From assembly GCA_026169575.1 (NCBI GenBank), contig JAPFCT010000102.1, positions 1 through 15,945 on the forward strand: a stretch of 15,945 nt of DNA, given 5' to 3'. Origin of the DNA: Faecalimonas sp. Lineage in GTDB: Bacteria > Bacillota_A > Clostridia > Lachnospirales > Lachnospiraceae. A program made the position numbers and the translations under genes. Below, piece after piece: positions 1 through 5,920 of the stretch (position 1 is its first letter; every line of letters starts with the position of its first letter). The notes under the pieces were generated by a model. The model had not been told where the DNA came from, did no database searches, and saw only the letters and a list, made by a program, of their open reading frames with translations.

Positions 1-908
1 ATCCGGTTTTGTGCGGAACAAAGCTTTTCGTGAAAGATGAAACATTTCAAAATACGATGCGGAGATTTTTGAAGGGGGATGAGGGGATGATCGCGGCTGC
101 GGCAGAACAGCTTCGGAGAAAAAGCGATGCATCCGGCTCCTGCAACTATATGGCAAATCATACCGGATTTACACTTCAGGATCTTGTATCCTATGATGCG
201 AAGCATAATGAGGCAAACGGCGAGAGAAATGAGGATGGACCGGATTACAATTACAGCTGGAATTGTGGTGCAGAAGGAAAGACGCGCAAAAAGCAGGTGT
301 TAAAATTGCGGCAGGAGCAAAAGAAAAATGGGATCTTTCTTTTGATGACTGCTCAGGGAGTTCCGTGCCTGCTGGCAGGAGATGAGTTTGGGAACAGCCA
401 GGGAGGAAATAATAATGTCTACTGTCAGGACAATGAAACTGGCTGGGTAGACTGGAGCAGACTTGGGAAAGAACAGGAGTTTTTTGCATATGTGAAACAG
501 ATGATCGCATTTCGAAAAGAACATCCTGTGCTGCATCAGAAGGAATCGCTGGCTGGTACGGACCGCGGCGGAAGTGGAATTCCGGATATCTCTTATCACG
601 GGGAAGCTGCATGGCAGATCCAGCAGGAGGCATCCAGCAGACAGCTTGGAATTTTATACAGTGGAAGACATCTGAAAGAGAAGGACTGTTTTCTCCTCTA
701 TAACATGCACTGGATCGAGCATTCTTTTGCGCTTCCATCGCTTCCGAAAGATCAGGCATGGTATCAGGTAATGTCGACAGCAGAAGGCTTTCTGGAGAAA
801 CCGGTATCTGCTGCAGGAAAAAGAAGTATTGTTCTGGAGGGCAGGAGTGTGGCTGCACTCGTGGCAGAGAAATGCCAAACTGTGAAGAAGGGAAAAGGAA
901 ATCTATGA
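1..908 (+). CDS. GlgX/isoamylase-like GH13 glycogen debranching enzyme, 3' part only
   Basis: The gene enters from upstream; codons are in phase from base 3 and the stop is TGA at 906-908, so about 301 C-terminal residues are visible. The sequence matches the C-terminal half of the glycogen debranching/isoamylase branch of GH13: GFTLQDLVSYDAKHNEANGE, then NYSWNCGAEGKT, then GVPCLLAGDEFG, GNNNVYCQDNE and WVDW, followed by a beta-rich C-terminal domain. Active members hydrolyse alpha-1,6 branches of glycogen or limit dextrin in the cytoplasm. One position is odd. The region IV motif usually reads H-D-G-F-T-L, where the Asp is the third catalytic carboxylate, but here it reads NHTGFTL (bases 160-180), with Thr in place of Asp. 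Catalytic regions I-III lie outside the window, so activity cannot be judged from this piece. The TGA overlaps the ATG of the next gene. The family call is firm; the substrate and activity are not. Confidence 0.85.
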   Translation, partial: PVLCGTKLFVKDETFQNTMRRFLKGDEGMIAAAAEQLRRKSDASGSCNYMANHTGFTLQDLVSYDAKHNEANGERNEDGPDYNYSWNCGAEGKTRKKQVLKLRQEQKKNGIFLLMTAQGVPCLLAGDEFGNSQGGNNNVYCQDNETGWVDWSRLGKEQEFFAYVKQMIAFRKEHPVLHQKESLAGTDRGGSGIPDISYHGEAAWQIQQEASSRQLGILYSGRHLKEKDCFLLYNMHWIEHSFALPSLPKDQAWYQVMSTAEGFLEKPVSAAGKRSIVLEGRSVAALVAEKCQTVKKGKGNL

Positions 909-1576
909 ATGAAATGATAAAAAGACCGGGGCTGAGCTCTTTTGGTCTGAAGCTGATCGCAATTACGGCAATGTTGATCGATCATGTGGGGGCGGCGCTG
1001 TTCCCGCAATATCCGATTTTGAGGATCATAGGAAGGATCGCATTTCCAATCTTCTGCTTTCTTCTGGTAGAGGGATTTATGCACACGCATGATGTAATCC
1101 GCTATATAAGAAGAATGGGGATCTTTGCGTTAATTTCCGAGATCCCGTTTGACCTTCTGTTTTATGGCAGGATTTTAGATGGAATGCATCAAAATGTATT
1201 TTTCACACTGTTCCTCGGACTGATCATGCTGTATTATCTGACAAAACAGTACCCTGCTTTTTTCAATTTTCTGATGGTTCTTCTGTTTATGCTTCTGGCA
1301 GAGTTTCTGCGGACAGACTACAGTTCGATGGGGCTTTTGATCATTCTCTGTTTTTGGGCATTTCGAGGGAAAAAGGTATGGATGTGCCTTTCTGTAGCCG
1401 CAGTCAATATTTTCCTGCAGGGCTATATACAAGTGTTTGCAGTACTGGCACTGCCATTGATCTTACTGTATAATGGCGAGCAGGGACCGAGGATGAAATA
1501 TGTATTTTATCTGTTTTATCCGCTGCATCTGCTTCTTCTGTTTGTGATCAGGATGAGTATGTACAGCTGGCTGTAA
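905..1576 (+). CDS. TraX-family integral membrane protein
   Basis: This encodes 223 aa starting at ATG 905, which overlaps the upstream TGA as ATGA; a purine-rich GGAAAAGGAA lies just upstream. An in-frame ATG at 758 lies inside the debranching gene and would add an unrelated, charged N-terminus, so I reject it. The protein is strongly hydrophobic, with about eight or nine membrane segments. It has the TraX pattern: KLIAITAMLIDHVGAALF near the N-terminus, then RIAFPIFCFLLVEGFMHT, and near the C-terminus FYLFYPLHLLLLFVI. TraX of the F plasmid acetylates pilin, and the fold is that of a membrane acyltransferase. Chromosomal Firmicute homologues usually have no conjugation genes nearby and their substrate is unknown; no conjugation gene is visible here. 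The overlap suggests translation coupled to the debranching gene. Confidence 0.8.
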   Translation: MNEMIKRPGLSSFGLKLIAITAMLIDHVGAALFPQYPILRIIGRIAFPIFCFLLVEGFMHTHDVIRYIRRMGIFALISEIPFDLLFYGRILDGMHQNVFFTLFLGLIMLYYLTKQYPAFFNFLMVLLFMLLAEFLRTDYSSMGLLIILCFWAFRGKKVWMCLSVAAVNIFLQGYIQVFAVLALPLILLYNGEQGPRMKYVFYLFYPLHLLLLFVIRMSMYSWL

Positions 1577-1607
1577 CCTTTAGAATATGAAGAGAAGGAT
1601 GGGCAAA

Positions 1608-2138
1608 ATGGGAAATGCATGGAGACATTTTTGTACGATCACACATCATAAACTGCTTGTAATGCGAGAGTGTTTCCGGCTTGGATTATACCGGCAGGGA
1701 CTCTTGCACGATCTGTCAAAGTATAGCTGGACAGAGTTCAGAGTCGGAGCAAAATACTATCAGGGGACAAGGAGTCCGAACAATGCAGAGCGGGAGGAAA
1801 GAGGTTATTCTTCTGCATGGCTGCATCACAAAGGACGCAATAAGCATCATTATGAGTATTGGATCGACTATGCACTGGATGGAACGAGCGGTATGGTCGG
1901 AATGAAAATGCCGGAAAAATATGTTGTCGAGATGTTTCTTGACCGGATCGCCGCCTGCAAAGTCTATAAAAAAGATCAGTACACGAAAAAAAGCGCACTG
2001 GAGTATTATGAGAGTGGGAGCGGATATGAGAAGCTGATGCATCCGGAGACGCAGAAACTTCTGGAGACGCTTCTGGTGATGCTGGCAGAGCAGGGAGAAG
2101 AAGCAACGTATACATATATCCGGGAGAACATCTTGTAA
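1608..2138 (+). CDS. DUF5662 family protein
   Basis: This encodes 176 aa from ATG 1608, which has AAGGA at 1595-1599 with 8-nt spacing. ATG 1587 has no ribosome site, and at ATG 1599 the purine stretch touches the start codon. The protein is soluble and rich in His, Trp and Tyr. Conserved-looking blocks are WRHFCTITHHKLLVMRECF, GLLHDLSKYSWTEF, a YYQGTRSPN stretch, and AWLHHKGRNKHHYEYW. These fit DUF5662, a family of unknown function common in Firmicutes and their phages. The clustered His and Asp residues (HDLSKYS, HHKGRNKHH) suggest a metal site of HD-hydrolase type, but this is inference. The gene follows the TraX gene by 31 nt with no terminator between, so it is probably the last gene of that unit. 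Confidence 0.75.
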   Translation: MGNAWRHFCTITHHKLLVMRECFRLGLYRQGLLHDLSKYSWTEFRVGAKYYQGTRSPNNAEREERGYSSAWLHHKGRNKHHYEYWIDYALDGTSGMVGMKMPEKYVVEMFLDRIAACKVYKKDQYTKKSALEYYESGSGYEKLMHPETQKLLETLLVMLAEQGEEATYTYIRENIL

Positions 2139-2214
2139 TGGCAGAACATAGAAAAACCAGGGGAATAATAGAGAAATCTGCTGGAAAAAACGAAAGAAAG
2201 AAACGAAAAAAATG

Positions 2215-2290
2215 AAAAACAGACAGCGTCCTGCGCGGAAGTTCTTTCTGCATGTAAAGAACAGTATCCGGCTGGAGGCTGTCTGTTTTT
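2215..2290. terminator. Bidirectional terminator as a 76-nt fold-back
   Basis: The perfect 13-nt arms AAAAACAGACAGC (2215-2227) and GCTGTCTGTTTTT (2278-2290) enclose a second paired region. GTTCTTT (2241-2247) pairs with AAAGAAC (2256-2262) around an 8-nt loop, and 2228-2239 pairs imperfectly with 2267-2277. Read from either strand the outer arm ends in five Ts. It therefore serves both the DUF5662 gene (+) and luxS (-), which converge here. It is longer than a normal terminator. Confidence 0.75.
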
Positions 2291-2304
2291 GTATGGGGAA
2301 AGCT

Positions 2305-2784
2305 TTACTCCGGATAGACCAGCTGGTCTTTGCGGATATCCGTGAGCACTTCTCTCAGATATTTTCCGGCGAGGAAACGCGCCATTGGAAGATTCATATC
2401 CAGATAATTTCCACAGTCTTTTGCACTTGCACCGGGAACTTCGTCATAGTATTCTGCGATGAATGTAAAAAGTTCCCGCATCAGTCCTACAATATCCGTA
2501 GACTGGTAGTCGCCGGCAAGAAGCAGATAGAATCCGGTACGGCACCCCATCGGACCGAAATAGACCGTCTTATCTTTGTAGACTGGATGATTGCGGAGAA
2601 AGGTAGCTGCCAGATGCTCGATCGTATGCATCTCAGCGGTATTCATGACAGGTTCCTCGTTTGGATTTGTCATGCGGATGTCAAAGGTTGTGATGACTGC
2701 ACCTTCCACATGATCTTTCCGGGAGACATAAAGTCCCGGAATCAGTTTATTATGATCGATCGTAAAACTTGTGATTTTTTCCAT
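2305..2784 (-). CDS. luxS: S-ribosylhomocysteine lyase (autoinducer-2 synthase) LuxS
   Basis: This encodes 159 aa, the usual LuxS length. LuxS cleaves S-ribosylhomocysteine to homocysteine and DPD, the precursor of AI-2, in the activated methyl cycle; it is a cytoplasmic metal-dependent homodimer. The metal-binding HTIEH is at residues 53-57, GPMGCRTGFY carries the catalytic Cys81, and the third metal ligand is Cys124 in AKDCGNY. I chose the start at 2784 because GGAGGT stands 6 nt upstream of it. An in-frame ATG ten codons further upstream would place that ribosome site inside the gene. The gene is probably monocistronic, with its own promoter at 2817-2845 and the fold-back terminator at 2215-2290. 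The long + strand open frame across the same bases is a shadow. Confidence 0.97.
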   Translation of the reverse strand: MEKITSFTIDHNKLIPGLYVSRKDHVEGAVITTFDIRMTNPNEEPVMNTAEMHTIEHLAATFLRNHPVYKDKTVYFGPMGCRTGFYLLLAGDYQSTDIVGLMRELFTFIAEYYDEVPGASAKDCGNYLDMNLPMARFLAGKYLREVLTDIRKDQLVYPE

Positions 2785-2816
2785 GATAGTACCTCCGGTA
2801 TTTGATTCTTCCATTC

Positions 2817-2845
2817 ATTATAAGCGTTTTTGATTTTTTGTGCAA
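2817..2845 (-). promoter_or_regulatory. luxS promoter
   Basis: On the minus strand, a -35 TTGCAC (2840-2845) and a perfect -10 TATAAT (2817-2822) are 17 nt apart, about 33 nt upstream of the luxS start codon. The elements are read directly; activity is inferred. Confidence 0.7.
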
Positions 2846-2868
2846 GAGCGGAAAATCTGTGTTACAAT
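2838..2868 (+). promoter_or_regulatory. Probable promoter of the histidine phosphatase gene
   Basis: The -10 is TACAAT (2863-2868). The best -35 is TTGTGC (2838-2843) with a long 19-nt spacer; TGCAAG (2841-2846) at 16 nt is an alternative. It shares bases with the luxS -35, so the two divergent promoters overlap. Confidence 0.45.
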
Positions 2869-2915
2869 GAAACAGAACGATAGAAAAAGACAGAAGAGGA
2901 AGGTGTGCGGGGCAA

Positions 2916-3548
2916 ATGAAAATTTATTTCATCAGACATGGGGAGACAGACTGGAACAAAGAGAGAAAACTTCAGGGGAGATCAGACATTGCACTCAATG
3001 CATTTGGAAGACAGCTTGCAGAAAAAACAGCGGAGCATCTAAAACAGATCCCATTTGATCTTGCAGTCACAAGTCCGCTGAAGCGTGCGAAAGAGACAGC
3101 CATGATTTTGCTGGAAGGAAGAGAAGTTCCTCTTCTGGAAGATATGCGGCTTCAGGAAATGGGGTTTGGCATTTTTGAAGGATATTACTGTAAGGGAGAA
3201 AAGATGAATATTCCGGATCCGGAGTTTCACTGTTTTTATGATGATCCGGCATGTTACCGTGCTCCTGCGGGCGGAGAAAGTTTTGAAGAGCTGCTTCTCA
3301 GGGCAGAGGATTTTCTCACAGATCTCTGCAGCAACAGCGAGTATGCAGAGAAGACGATCCTGATCTCTACGCATGGAGCGATGCTCAGGGCGATGCTGGA
3401 TACGATCAAAGGGATTGGAGTAGAACAATTCTGGGACAGTGGTGTGCAGAAAAACTGTGCAGTATCTGTTGTGGAAGTAAAGGACGGCACAGCGTCTGTG
3501 CTGGAAGAAGGCATCGTATATTATGACGATGAAGTAGAAGACTGGTAA
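2916..3548 (+). CDS. Histidine phosphatase superfamily protein (phosphoglycerate mutase-like)
   Basis: This encodes 210 aa, a normal length for single-domain phosphatases of the branch-1 histidine phosphatase superfamily. The N-terminus carries the phospho-acceptor motif RHGET (residues 7-11) in MKIYFIRHGETDWN. Glu81 in LQEMGFGIFEG is the likely acid, and His153 in ISTHGAMLRAML is the second catalytic His. Such proteins in clostridia are often labelled phosphoglycerate mutase (GpmB) or alpha-ribazole phosphatase (CobC). No cobalamin or glycolysis gene is adjacent, so I leave the substrate open. The ATG at 2916 is preceded by GAGGAAGG about 12 nt away and GCGGGG closer in. It diverges from luxS. 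No convincing terminator follows; the Trp T-box promoter begins about 35 nt downstream. Confidence 0.88.
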   Translation: MKIYFIRHGETDWNKERKLQGRSDIALNAFGRQLAEKTAEHLKQIPFDLAVTSPLKRAKETAMILLEGREVPLLEDMRLQEMGFGIFEGYYCKGEKMNIPDPEFHCFYDDPACYRAPAGGESFEELLLRAEDFLTDLCSNSEYAEKTILISTHGAMLRAMLDTIKGIGVEQFWDSGVQKNCAVSVVEVKDGTASVLEEGIVYYDDEVEDW

Positions 3549-3582
3549 GAAAAACTTTGTGGGAAAATAAAAAGTCCTCTGC

Positions 3583-3611
3583 TTGACTTTCCTGAGGGCG
3601 GATGTTAGACT
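3583..3611 (+). promoter_or_regulatory. Promoter of the trpS T-box leader
   Basis: A -35 TTGACT (3583-3588) and a -10 TAGACT (3606-3611) with a 17-nt spacer, plus an extended -10 TG at 3603-3604. The expected transcription start is about 3618, giving a leader of about 310 nt before the trpS start codon. Confidence 0.65.
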
Positions 3612-3617
3612 TAAAGC

Positions 3618-3908
3618 AGTTCATATAGTGAAATCAGATAAAATCAGTGACCAAAAGTAGTAACTGACATGGAACATCACAGAGAGCCGGAGGCGGTGGA
3701 AGCCGGTATGGGAAGTGACAGCGAATGGATTTGGAAGATGCAAAATGAACAGAGACAGAAGTCTTTCAGTAGTGGCGCCGTGTTCTCACGTTACAGAGAC
3801 AAGAGTTATATGGATGGCAGATACGATCAGGATACTGCCTGATCATATGAATCAGGGTGGCACCACGTAATACCGACGTCCCTAGCTTTGGCTATGGACG
3901 TTTTATTT
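3618..3908 (+). promoter_or_regulatory. T-box riboswitch leader, tryptophan-specific
   Basis: The conserved T-box AGGGTGGCACCACG is at 3854-3867, followed by a terminator. Its ACCACG end differs by one base from the common ACCGCG. Upstream is a stem I with the usual AAAGTAGTAAC-type 5' side, a distal AGAGAGCCGG...GGTGGAAGCCGG apical region, and a 3' side reading GCGAATGGATTT. The specifier is TGG at 3726-3728 in its usual GAA-NNN-A setting. A stem III candidate is GATCAGG (3825-3831) paired with CCTGATC (3838-3844). In this class uncharged tRNA-Trp pairs with the specifier and the T-box and stabilises the antiterminator, so downstream genes are expressed when charged tRNA-Trp is scarce. The 5' boundary is estimated from the promoter. 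Confidence 0.92.
3876..3908 (+). terminator. T-box-controlled terminator
   Basis: ACGTCCCTAGC (3876-3886) pairs with GCTATGGACGT (3891-3901) with one mismatch and a 4-nt loop, followed by TTTTATTTGTTT. This is the termination arm of the trpS T-box leader and ends about 20 nt before the trpS start. Confidence 0.85.
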
Positions 3909-3927
3909 GTTTAGGAGGGAAAAAAAG

Positions 3928-4932
3928 ATGATCAATGACAAAAAAGTATTATTCAGCGGAATGCAGGCGACGGGAAATCTGACACTTGGAAACTATCTCG
4001 GAGCGCTCAAGAACTGGCTGACATTAAGCGATGAATACGAGTGCTTTTACAGTGTTGTAGATATGCACTCGATTACAGTAAGGCAGGATCCGGCGACACT
4101 CCGGAAACGCGCACGCGCACTTCTGACACTTTACATTGCGGCAGGGCTGGATCCTGAGAAAAACTGTATCTATTACCAGTCACATGTGTCAGGACACGCA
4201 GAACTTGCATGGATCTTAAACTGTTATACCTATATGGGAGAGTTAAACCGTATGACACAGTTCAAGGATAAATCAGCAAAGCATGCGGACAATATCAATG
4301 CAGGACTGTTTACGTACCCGGTGCTGATGGCGGCAGATATCCTTTTGTTCCAGGCGGATGTTGTTCCGGTAGGGATTGACCAGATGCAGCATCTGGAGCT
4401 GACAAGAGATATCGCACAGCGCTTCAATGGTGTGTATGGAGATGTGTTTACCGTTCCGGAGCCATATGTCGGAAAGGTCGGGGCAAAGATCATGAGTCTG
4501 CAGGATCCGGCGAAGAAGATGTCTAAGTCTGATGAAAATCCGAATGCAAGCATTTACCTCATGGACGATCCGGATACGATCATACGCAAATGTAAGCGTG
4601 CAGTGACAGACTCAGAGGCACAGATCTTATACCGGGAAGAGCAGCCGGGAGTTAAGAATCTGATCGATATTTACAGTGCATGTACGGGAAAAACTCCGGA
4701 TGAGACCGTAAAGGAATTTGACGGAAAAGGATACGGTGATTTTAAGATGGCAGTCGGAGAAGCGGTGATCTCTGTGCTGAAACCGCTTCAGGATGAATAT
4801 GCAAGACTGGAAAAAGATAAAGAGTTTATTGATGGAATTATCAAAAACAATGCAGAAAAGGCAAATTACTATGCGACAAAAACACTGCGTAAGGTACAGC
4901 GCAAAGTAGGATTCCCGGACAGAATCCGTTAG
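3928..4932 (+). CDS. trpS: Tryptophan-tRNA ligase
   Basis: This encodes 334 aa, the usual bacterial TrpRS length. It charges tRNA-Trp with tryptophan using ATP in the cytoplasm. The class I HIGH-equivalent is TGNLTLGNYLG (residues 15-25) and KMSKS is at 197-201. The Trp-binding region reads YPVLMAADILLFQADVVPVG followed by DQMQHLELTRD. The ATG at 3928 has AGGAGG at 3913-3918 with 9-nt spacing; a TTG at 3907 in the same frame lies before that ribosome site and is rejected. The T-box leader ties expression to tRNA-Trp charging, which agrees with the product. The next gene starts 16 nt after the stop with no terminator, so it should be co-transcribed. Confidence 0.98.
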   Translation: MINDKKVLFSGMQATGNLTLGNYLGALKNWLTLSDEYECFYSVVDMHSITVRQDPATLRKRARALLTLYIAAGLDPEKNCIYYQSHVSGHAELAWILNCYTYMGELNRMTQFKDKSAKHADNINAGLFTYPVLMAADILLFQADVVPVGIDQMQHLELTRDIAQRFNGVYGDVFTVPEPYVGKVGAKIMSLQDPAKKMSKSDENPNASIYLMDDPDTIIRKCKRAVTDSEAQILYREEQPGVKNLIDIYSACTGKTPDETVKEFDGKGYGDFKMAVGEAVISVLKPLQDEYARLEKDKEFIDGIIKNNAEKANYYATKTLRKVQRKVGFPDRIR

Positions 4933-4948
4933 AAAAGGAAGCGCATCT

Positions 4949-5920
4949 ATGCAGATACAGGAGATTTTAAGACAGCTGGACGGGATGTTTGCAGGAAATC
5001 AGATTAGGGAAGCGGAGCAGTTTCTGACCGATTCGCTGATGCAGGCTAAAAAGGAGGAAGCGGCCGGGAAAGACGATGGGAAAGCGGTGCTGCTCCTTTT
5101 CAATGAGCTGACTGGATATTACCGCAGTGTCAGCAGAAATGAGGAGGCAGTGCAGACTGCATTTCAGGCATTGGAACAGATTGAAAAGCTGGAGATGGCA
5201 GGAAGTGCAGAACATGGCACGACATTGGTCAATGCGGCAACGGCTCTGCGGGCAGCAGGAGCATATCAGGCTGCGCTTGAAAAATATCGGGAGGCCGAAC
5301 AGATTTATGCTGACTGTCTGCCTGCCGGGGATGCAAGATTTGCCGGACTGTACAACAATATGAGCATGGCCTATGAGAAGGAACATGCGCATGAAGAGGC
5401 GCTCGATGCCTTACAGAAGGCGCTTGCAGTGATTTTACAGACAGCGGATGCAAAGGAAGAGACGGCGGCAACTTATACAAATCTGTCAGAGCTGTATTTT
5501 AAAATGGGGCAGATGCAGCAGGGGCTTGACTGCCTTGAAAAAGCACTGAAGCTTTACGAGGAAGATGGAGGGATGGATCCCCATTATGCAGCTGCGCTTT
5601 CTGCGTGCGGGCATGGGTATTATCTTGCAGGCAGATATGGGGAGGCAGTTGACAGCTACACAAAAGCGCTCCAGGTAATTTTAGCGACTTATGGAGAGAA
5701 TGATGCTTATGTGATCACATGCGAAAACTGTGCAGTTGTGCTGGAAGCAGCCGGATTTTCCAAAGAGGCAGAAATCCTTCTGGAAAAAGCGGCACATACG
5801 AGAAAAAGACTTGATGCAGCGGGAAAGAAGGAAGATGCGGTAAAAGCCGGCAACGAAAAAGAGCGAAAAAAGGGATCGAACTGGCACGGGCTTATTATGA
5901 GAAATTTGGCAGACAGATGA
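4949..5920 (+). CDS. Tetratricopeptide repeat protein, probably fused by -1 frameshift to the next gene
   Basis: This encodes 323 aa in the zero frame, with AAGGAAG upstream of ATG 4949. It has no signal peptide and should be cytoplasmic. At least five TPR units are visible at roughly residues 87-120, 128-162, 170-203, 211-243 and 252-280, with typical A-x-x-Y/L-x-x-x-G...A...Y/LEKAL spacing (examples: LSELYFKMGQMQQGLDCLEKA and LAGRYGEAVDSYTKAL). TPRs bind protein partners; no partner is known here. After residue 308 the zero frame gives only a 15-residue tail, whereas the -1 frame gives sequence typical of the start of DUF4037. A slippery A AAA AAG lies exactly at the join. The gene is probably expressed with trpS from the T-box promoter. 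It may be a true separate gene, or the N-terminal part of an 840-residue protein. Confidence 0.85.
   Translation: MQIQEILRQLDGMFAGNQIREAEQFLTDSLMQAKKEEAAGKDDGKAVLLLFNELTGYYRSVSRNEEAVQTAFQALEQIEKLEMAGSAEHGTTLVNAATALRAAGAYQAALEKYREAEQIYADCLPAGDARFAGLYNNMSMAYEKEHAHEEALDALQKALAVILQTADAKEETAATYTNLSELYFKMGQMQQGLDCLEKALKLYEEDGGMDPHYAAALSACGHGYYLAGRYGEAVDSYTKALQVILATYGENDAYVITCENCAVVLEAAGFSKEAEILLEKAAHTRKRLDAAGKKEDAVKAGNEKERKKGSNWHGLIMRNLADR
5866..5872 (+). other. Candidate -1 ribosomal frameshift site (A AAA AAG)
   Basis: In the TPR gene frame the codons read CGA AAA AAG GGA, so the heptamer A AAA AAG is in the X XXY YYZ phase, as in dnaX. A slip of -1 continues as GGG ATC GAA CTG GCA into the DUF4037 frame. 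That frame is open from 5815 but has no ATG, GTG or TTG before 5917. I see no strong stimulatory hairpin within about 20 nt downstream and no ribosome-site-like sequence 10-14 nt upstream, so efficiency is unknown. A single-base deletion in the A run (real or sequencing error) would look the same. Confidence 0.55.

Noticed and set aside
2212..2805. A 197-codon open frame on the + strand across luxS
   Set aside because: It is the exact antisense of luxS, which has clear catalytic motifs, a ribosome site and a promoter; the + frame shows no recognisable domain and no ribosome site.
2785..2814. A longer luxS start ten codons upstream
   Set aside because: It would bury the GGAGGT ribosome site inside the coding region and add residues not seen in LuxS proteins.
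3570..3600. Terminator for the histidine phosphatase gene
   Set aside because: AAAGTC/GACTTT gives only a six-pair, AT-rich stem without a U-tract, and it overlaps the -35 of the T-box promoter.
3907..3927. Upstream TTG start for trpS
   Set aside because: It overlaps the T-box terminator U-tract and would place AGGAGG within the coding sequence; ATG 3928 fits in spacing and length.
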